Positions 13,468 to 17,189 of a stretch of 17,189 nucleotides of DNA are shown piece after piece. The stretch spans positions 1 through 17,189 of the forward strand of contig JAYVYR010000051.1 of NCBI GenBank assembly GCA_043784065.1, written 5' to 3'. Source of the stretch: Bog-756 sp043784065. GTDB lineage: Bacteria > Actinomycetota > Acidimicrobiia > Acidimicrobiales > RAAP-2. Within the stretch, counting starts at the first letter, position 1, and every line of letters begins with the position of its first letter. Position numbers and translations under genes: made by a program. The notes under the pieces are model-generated. The model did not search any database and was not told the DNA's origin. It saw only the letters and a list, made by a program, of their open reading frames with translations.

Positions 13468-13698
13468 TCAGATGTGATGGATGACCCAGGTGACGCCCTG
13501 GAATGCGCGGTAGCCCAGATAGATGACAGTGGCGACGGCGAGGAACTTGAACCACCACGGCGACTTGCGGTGTGCCAGGGGCTCGGTGCCGCAGGTTGGG
13601 CAGGTGCCGCCATCGCTGAGCTCCTCGTCTTCGAGCTGCCGGTCGCACTGTTCACACCAGGGCACATCGCACCATTGGGCTGAAACGGGTGCGCGCAC
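13468..13698 (-). CDS. small zinc-ribbon membrane protein, hypothetical
   Basis: A protein of up to 76 aa. An N-terminal zinc ribbon is formed by WCEQCDRQL and, 17 residues after its second cysteine, CPTCG (CxxC-x16-CxxC). One transmembrane segment follows (WWFKFLAVATVIYLGYRAF), then a short tail. Proteins of this plan are common small unknowns in actinobacteria; no function is assigned. The start is uncertain: GTG at 13698 gives 76 aa and GTG at 13665 gives 65 aa, and neither has a clear ribosome-binding site. It begins 41 bases after the der stop on the same strand and may be the last gene of that operon. Confidence 0.7.
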   Translation of the reverse strand: MRAPVSAQWCDVPWCEQCDRQLEDEELSDGGTCPTCGTEPLAHRKSPWWFKFLAVATVIYLGYRAFQGVTWVIHHI

Positions 13699-13739
13699 CA
13701 GGCGAGCGGTCGGGTGTGCTCGTAGCTTGCACTACCCCC

Positions 13740-15146
13740 TCACCGTTTCCGACCCCCGCCGCCGTTGGCCCCCTTTGCCCGTACCCGAATCTTGATTGGG
13801 GTGGGCCCGAGGTCGAAGCGCTCACGCAGCCCGCGCTCGACGTAGCGGAGGTAGGTCGGCTGCAGGCGACCATTGGTGAACAGCGTGAAGGTGGGCGGGT
13901 CGTTGGCCCCCTGGACGGCATACTGAATCCTTGCACCGACCGGCGGGTGGGCTAACTGGATCGATTTGAGAGCACGGTTGAGTTCCCCGGTAGGGATTCT
14001 CGAGTGATAGGCCTCTTCGGCGGCAGACACCGCCGGGAGGATGTGGTGGACGCCCAGGCCTGACAAGGCGCTGATCTTGAGCACTGGGGCCTCGCCCAGA
14101 AAGGCGAGACGGTCACCCACGTCGACCAGGACGCCGACCCGCTCCTCGGTCGGGATGAGTTCCCACTTGTTGAGGACCACCACCACCGGGCAACCGGAGG
14201 CGCCGATGCGCTCGGCCAGGCGCTGATCCTGATGGGTAATGCCGGCGGTGGCATCGATGACGAGTAACGCGATATCGGCCCGGTCGAGAGCGTCGAGAGC
14301 CCGCAGTACAGAGAAGTACTCGGTCCCCCGTTCCGTGCGGGACTTGCGACGCATGCCGGCGGTGTCGATGAAGCACACCGTCCCCTCCGGAGTCACCACG
14401 ATGGTGTCGACGGCGTCCCGGGTCGTGCCGGGGGCATCGTGGACGACCGACCGCTCGTCGCCCACCAGTCGGTTGAACAGTGTTGACTTCCCGACGTTGG
14501 GCCGACCCACCAGGGCCACCCGTGGGATCGCTTCATCGACCTGGTCGGCACCGGCCACGAGATCGACCAGGCCGTCAGCATCAGTTAGTGGACCGTCGTC
14601 CCTAACGGGCACCACCGATGAATCCGGTAGTGCCCGGACCACGTCGTCGAGGAGGTCACCTGTGCCGCGTCCGTGCAGTGCACTGACGGGCCAAGGGTCG
14701 CCGAGTCCGAGGGACAGCGCATCCCATGCGTCGGCTTCTCGGGAATCGGAATCGACCTTGTTCACGACCACCCGGACCGGCTGTCCCGATCGCTTCAGCA
14801 CCCGCGCCACGGCAAGGTCCTCATCGGTCAGGCCCACGGTTACGTCGACCACGAACAAGATGACATCGGCCTCGCCGATGGCTCGCTCCGACTGGGCGCT
14901 CACCTGGGCGTCGAGCGGGTCGTCGGTGGACAGCCAACCGCCGGTGTCGACGATCGTAAAGTGGTGTCCGCACCACTCGGCGTCCAGTTCTTTCCGGTCA
15001 CGTGTGACCCCGGGCCGCTCTTCGACGACGGCGGCCCGACGGCCGACGATGCGGTTGACCAGGGTCGACTTGCCGACGTTGGGCCTGCCGGCCACCACCA
15101 CCAATGGCTTGGTGCGGGTCGGGATCTCATGCTTGGCAGTGGTCAT
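13740..15146 (-). CDS. der: ribosome-assembly GTPase Der (EngA)
   Basis: A 468-aa tandem GTPase needed for maturation of the 50S ribosomal subunit. GTPase domain 1 has GRPNVGKST (residues 20-28), PGVTRD, DTGG and NKVD (129-132). GTPase domain 2 repeats the set with GRPNVGKST (214-222), PGTTRD, DTAGMRRK and NKWE. The C-terminal KH-like domain contains YLRYVERGLRERFDLGPTPIKI. The acidic linker between the domains (about 175-205) is somewhat long. The length is within the usual range. The ATG overlaps the stop of the upstream DUF512 gene by four bases, so translation is coupled. Identity is certain from the double GTPase arrangement. Confidence 0.97.
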   Translation of the reverse strand: MTTAKHEIPTRTKPLVVVAGRPNVGKSTLVNRIVGRRAAVVEERPGVTRDRKELDAEWCGHHFTIVDTGGWLSTDDPLDAQVSAQSERAIGEADVILFVVDVTVGLTDEDLAVARVLKRSGQPVRVVVNKVDSDSREADAWDALSLGLGDPWPVSALHGRGTGDLLDDVVRALPDSSVVPVRDDGPLTDADGLVDLVAGADQVDEAIPRVALVGRPNVGKSTLFNRLVGDERSVVHDAPGTTRDAVDTIVVTPEGTVCFIDTAGMRRKSRTERGTEYFSVLRALDALDRADIALLVIDATAGITHQDQRLAERIGASGCPVVVVLNKWELIPTEERVGVLVDVGDRLAFLGEAPVLKISALSGLGVHHILPAVSAAEEAYHSRIPTGELNRALKSIQLAHPPVGARIQYAVQGANDPPTFTLFTNGRLQPTYLRYVERGLRERFDLGPTPIKIRVRAKGANGGGGRKR

Positions 15147-16627
15147 CGTGGGGCTCCCAGGGTTACCGGCACCCGGGCGGGAGTCGATGCGGTCAGAGTG
15201 CTGTGGGAAGCCAGGCCGGGGTCCTCGAGGGCCCGGCGTAGCGACAGCCCGTCGGTGGGCACGACCTCGACTGGCCGAGGCAGGTCGGCCAGGGTTAGAT
15301 CGTCGAGGAAGCGCCCCTCGGAGAGGCAGGAATCGGGTAGAAGGTACCGATGTCCCTCGGGCTGGTCGGCCAGCACCGTGGTCAGGTCGGTGCCGGTAAG
15401 GAGGCCAGACACGCCGATGTTGCCCCCGAAGAAACTATTGTGCACCGGCACCAGGCGGATGTCGTCGCGACCCAGGGAGTCGATCAGGGGCGCGAGTACC
15501 AGGGCTCCATACTCACCGGTGAGGATGGCGATCGGAGAAACATCGCCACCCTTCCCTGTCGACTCGTCGGCGGACTGTGACACTGGTGCGGTGTCGAGGC
15601 AGAGTCGAGGCGCTCGGTAGCCCGAAGCTGGAGCGCCGTCGACGGCGGCGAAGAAGCCGGGGCGCACCCCGAGGGCGGCATGCTCGTCGCCGCCGAATGC
15701 CGCTTCGAAAGCCCGGGCCATGCCCAGCCCATTTTCATGTTGGGGAAAGCCCTCATAGGTGTCCGCCATCGGGAACGGACGCTCTGCCATGAGGTAGTAC
15801 TCATCGGCCGCATAGACCATCCGACGCCCGATGGACTGGAGAAACGTGGCCTGCCACCGCTCGACCTGGTCACAAACTTCGGCGGCCTCCTCGACGGTAT
15901 GGGGGCGCATGGCCTCTTCGTGGGAGAACGTACTGACCCCGAGGGGGACGCAGGCGACGGTGGCCAGATCTGGATAGCGGTCGAGGACCCCTGCCAGCGT
16001 GTCATCCAGCACGGCGCCGTTGTTTCGGTCCGGGCAGACGACGATCTGGCCGTGGACCTCGATCCCCCCGGCGAGCAGGGCACTGAGCCACCGGAGGCTG
16101 GTGGCGCCCCGGCGGTTACGCAGCATGTCGGCCCGTACCTCGGGATCGGTGGCATGAATGGACACGAACAGTGGGCTGAGCCGCTCGGTAAGCACCCGCT
16201 CGAGGTCCATTTCGGTGAAGCGGGTCAGCGTGGTGAAGTTGCCGTAGAGGAAGGACAGGCGGTAGTCGTCGTCCTTCATCGACAAACTGCGCCGCATGCC
16301 CTTCGGGAGCTGGTGGATAAAGCAGAATTCGCAGTGGTTGTCACACGTGCGGATCCGATCGAACACTGCGGAAGATACTTCGATGCCCAGCGGTTCCCCT
16401 GGTTCCTTGCTGACGGTCACGGGAAAGGGCGCCGCGATCCCGCGGCGCCGAACCACGAGGTCCAACTCAGGCTCGTCCACCAAGAGGCTGTACTCGATGA
16501 CGTCACGGGGCGAGCGGCCGTTGAGCGAAAGCAGCTCATCACCAGACAGGAGCCCGGACAGCGCGGCCGGTGACGATTCGGTGACGGCGACGACCTTCGG
16601 TGCCGTCGTCACTCGGGGCGCCGACAT
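15143..16627 (-). CDS. DUF512 radical-SAM/PDZ protein
   Basis: A 494-aa protein with an N-terminal PDZ-like domain (about 10-70: VVAVTESSPAALSGLLSGD, SLNG) followed by a radical-SAM domain. The cluster motif is C95-x3-C99-x2-C102 (CDNHCEFCF), and it is followed by the family signature IHQLPKGMRRSL and KDDDYRLSFLYGNFTTL. The C-terminal DUF512 region includes HNSFFGGNIGVSGLLTG. Family members should bind a 4Fe-4S cluster and cleave SAM; their substrate is unknown. Adjacency to der is recurrent in bacteria from several phyla, so a link to ribosome or translation biology is often supposed. ATG at 16627 is preceded on this strand by TAGTCT at six bases, without a ribosome-binding site. It is the first gene of the DUF512-der operon. 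Confidence 0.92.
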   Translation of the reverse strand: MSAPRVTTAPKVVAVTESSPAALSGLLSGDELLSLNGRSPRDVIEYSLLVDEPELDLVVRRRGIAAPFPVTVSKEPGEPLGIEVSSAVFDRIRTCDNHCEFCFIHQLPKGMRRSLSMKDDDYRLSFLYGNFTTLTRFTEMDLERVLTERLSPLFVSIHATDPEVRADMLRNRRGATSLRWLSALLAGGIEVHGQIVVCPDRNNGAVLDDTLAGVLDRYPDLATVACVPLGVSTFSHEEAMRPHTVEEAAEVCDQVERWQATFLQSIGRRMVYAADEYYLMAERPFPMADTYEGFPQHENGLGMARAFEAAFGGDEHAALGVRPGFFAAVDGAPASGYRAPRLCLDTAPVSQSADESTGKGGDVSPIAILTGEYGALVLAPLIDSLGRDDIRLVPVHNSFFGGNIGVSGLLTGTDLTTVLADQPEGHRYLLPDSCLSEGRFLDDLTLADLPRPVEVVPTDGLSLRRALEDPGLASHSTLTASTPARVPVTLGAPR

Positions 16628-16633
16628 GCGCCA

Positions 16634-16639
16634 AGACTA
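16634..16639 (-). promoter_or_regulatory. -10 element for the DUF512-der operon
   Basis: TAGTCT on the minus strand, six bases from ATG at 16627, with no ribosome-binding site. The -35 is not recognisable. It is divergent from the ispH promoter 40 bases away. Confidence 0.45.
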
Positions 16640-16676
16640 CCTGCTCCGACCTGGGGTTCCGTCTGCACCACTGCGA

Positions 16677-16705
16677 TTGGCCCCAATGGCCGACCCCGGT
16701 AGCCT
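16677..16705 (+). promoter_or_regulatory. promoter of ispH
   Basis: TTGGCC (16677-16682), 17 bases, then TAGCCT (16700-16705), six bases, then GTG at 16712. The in-frame TAG at 16700 excludes an upstream start, and GGAGG ends only one base before GTG, too close to act as a ribosome-binding site, so a leaderless mRNA is likely. Confidence 0.5.
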
Positions 16706-16711
16706 GGAGGA

Positions 16712-17189
16712 GTGCCTGTAGACCGCGTCATTCTGGCTGAGCCCCGGGGCTTCTGTGCCGGGGTGGAAAAGGCCATCAAGGCCCTGGCCTGGATGGTCCG
16801 GGTGTTCGAACCGCCCGTCTACTGCTATCACGAGATCGTCCACAACCGCCATGTCGTAGACCAGTTCGTCGCCCAGGGTGTGGTCTTCATCGACAACGTT
16901 GATGACGTTCCACCTGGAGCGCCGCTGATGCTGTCGGCCCACGGCTCGGCTCCTGACGTGGTCGATCGGGCCCGCACCGGAGGGAGAGTGGTCGTGGACG
17001 CCGTGTGTCCCCTGGTCACCAAGGTCCACCATGAGTTGAAGGTCCGGGCCAGGAAGGGCTACACCGTGCTCTACGTCGGCCACCACGGCCACGAAGAAGC
17101 CGTGGGCACGATGGCCGTTGCCCCTGAGGCAGTTCGACTGCTCGAACGCGTCGAGGATGTGGATGCCCTCGACTTGGCACCGGCCACGA
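16712..17189 (+). CDS. ispH: 4-hydroxy-3-methylbut-2-enyl diphosphate reductase IspH (partial, 3' end beyond window)
   Basis: The first 159 residues of IspH (LytB), the last enzyme of the MEP isoprenoid pathway, which reduces HMBPP to IPP and DMAPP with a 4Fe-4S cluster. Visible hallmarks are PRGFCAGV with the first cluster cysteine, HEIVHN with a substrate-binding histidine, SAHG with a second histidine, DAVCPLVTK with the second cysteine, and VGHHGHEE with the third histidine and the catalytic glutamate. The third cysteine lies beyond the window. GTG at 16712 is the only possible start, since a stop codon in frame at 16700 bounds it. The gene runs off the window end. Confidence 0.95.
   Translation, partial: MPVDRVILAEPRGFCAGVEKAIKALAWMVRVFEPPVYCYHEIVHNRHVVDQFVAQGVVFIDNVDDVPPGAPLMLSAHGSAPDVVDRARTGGRVVVDAVCPLVTKVHHELKVRARKGYTVLYVGHHGHEEAVGTMAVAPEAVRLLERVEDVDALDLAPAT

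Noticed and set aside
14239..15399. 386-aa plus-strand frame opposite der
   Set aside because: Antisense shadow of the der gene, Ser/Arg/Thr-rich with no family features.

Overview
The window is GC-rich, densely packed DNA with GTG/TTG starts, many 4-base start/stop overlaps and several genes that appear to be leaderless. The gene families (an Rv1830-type MerR regulator, a DUF2889 protein, a mycobacterial-type amidohydrolase, Der next to a DUF512 radical-SAM protein) point to a high-GC actinobacterium. Acidimicrobiia or a relative is the best guess. This is inferred from gene content; no marker gene here settles it. Two genes carry clean 1-2 base frameshifts, so sequencing or assembly error must be kept in mind.

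Layout. 1-125: possible 3' tail of a plus-strand gene. 95-658 (-): MerR regulator with a 26-bp dyad in its upstream region. 851-1995 (+): DUF2889 protein translationally coupled to a secreted-repeat lipoprotein. 2183-2701 (-) and 2821-4011 (+): divergent gamma-class carbonic anhydrase-like hexapeptide protein and amidohydrolase. 4070-4243 (-): 57-aa membrane protein. 4455-5126 (+): TasA/camelysin-like secreted protein. 5127-5886: no recognisable gene. 5887-7736: a compact segment bounded by an intact tRNA-Pro(GGG) gene and a decayed direct repeat of that tRNA's 3' end. It holds a vapBC-type toxin-antitoxin pair (toxin frameshifted) and a SAM methyltransferase. This is the architecture of a small tRNA-targeted island, but no integrase is present.

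7912-9425 (-): FetAB-type ABC metal exporter, divergent from a TetR-like regulator (9576-10379, +). 10438-12090 (-): a GlxA-type AraC regulator broken by an apparent 2-base deletion, overlapping a DJ-1/PfpI protein. 12271-13275 (-): secreted SGNH hydrolase. 13468-16627 (-): housekeeping cluster of DUF512 radical-SAM protein, the ribosome-assembly GTPase Der and a small zinc-ribbon membrane protein. 16712-17189 (+): start of ispH, cut by the window edge.

Most genes are housekeeping or general-metabolism genes. The accessory parts are the tRNA-bounded segment and the gene-free stretch before it. A recurring -10-like hexamer (TANNNT or a near match) placed exactly six bases before the start codon fixes several starts and implies widespread leaderless translation.
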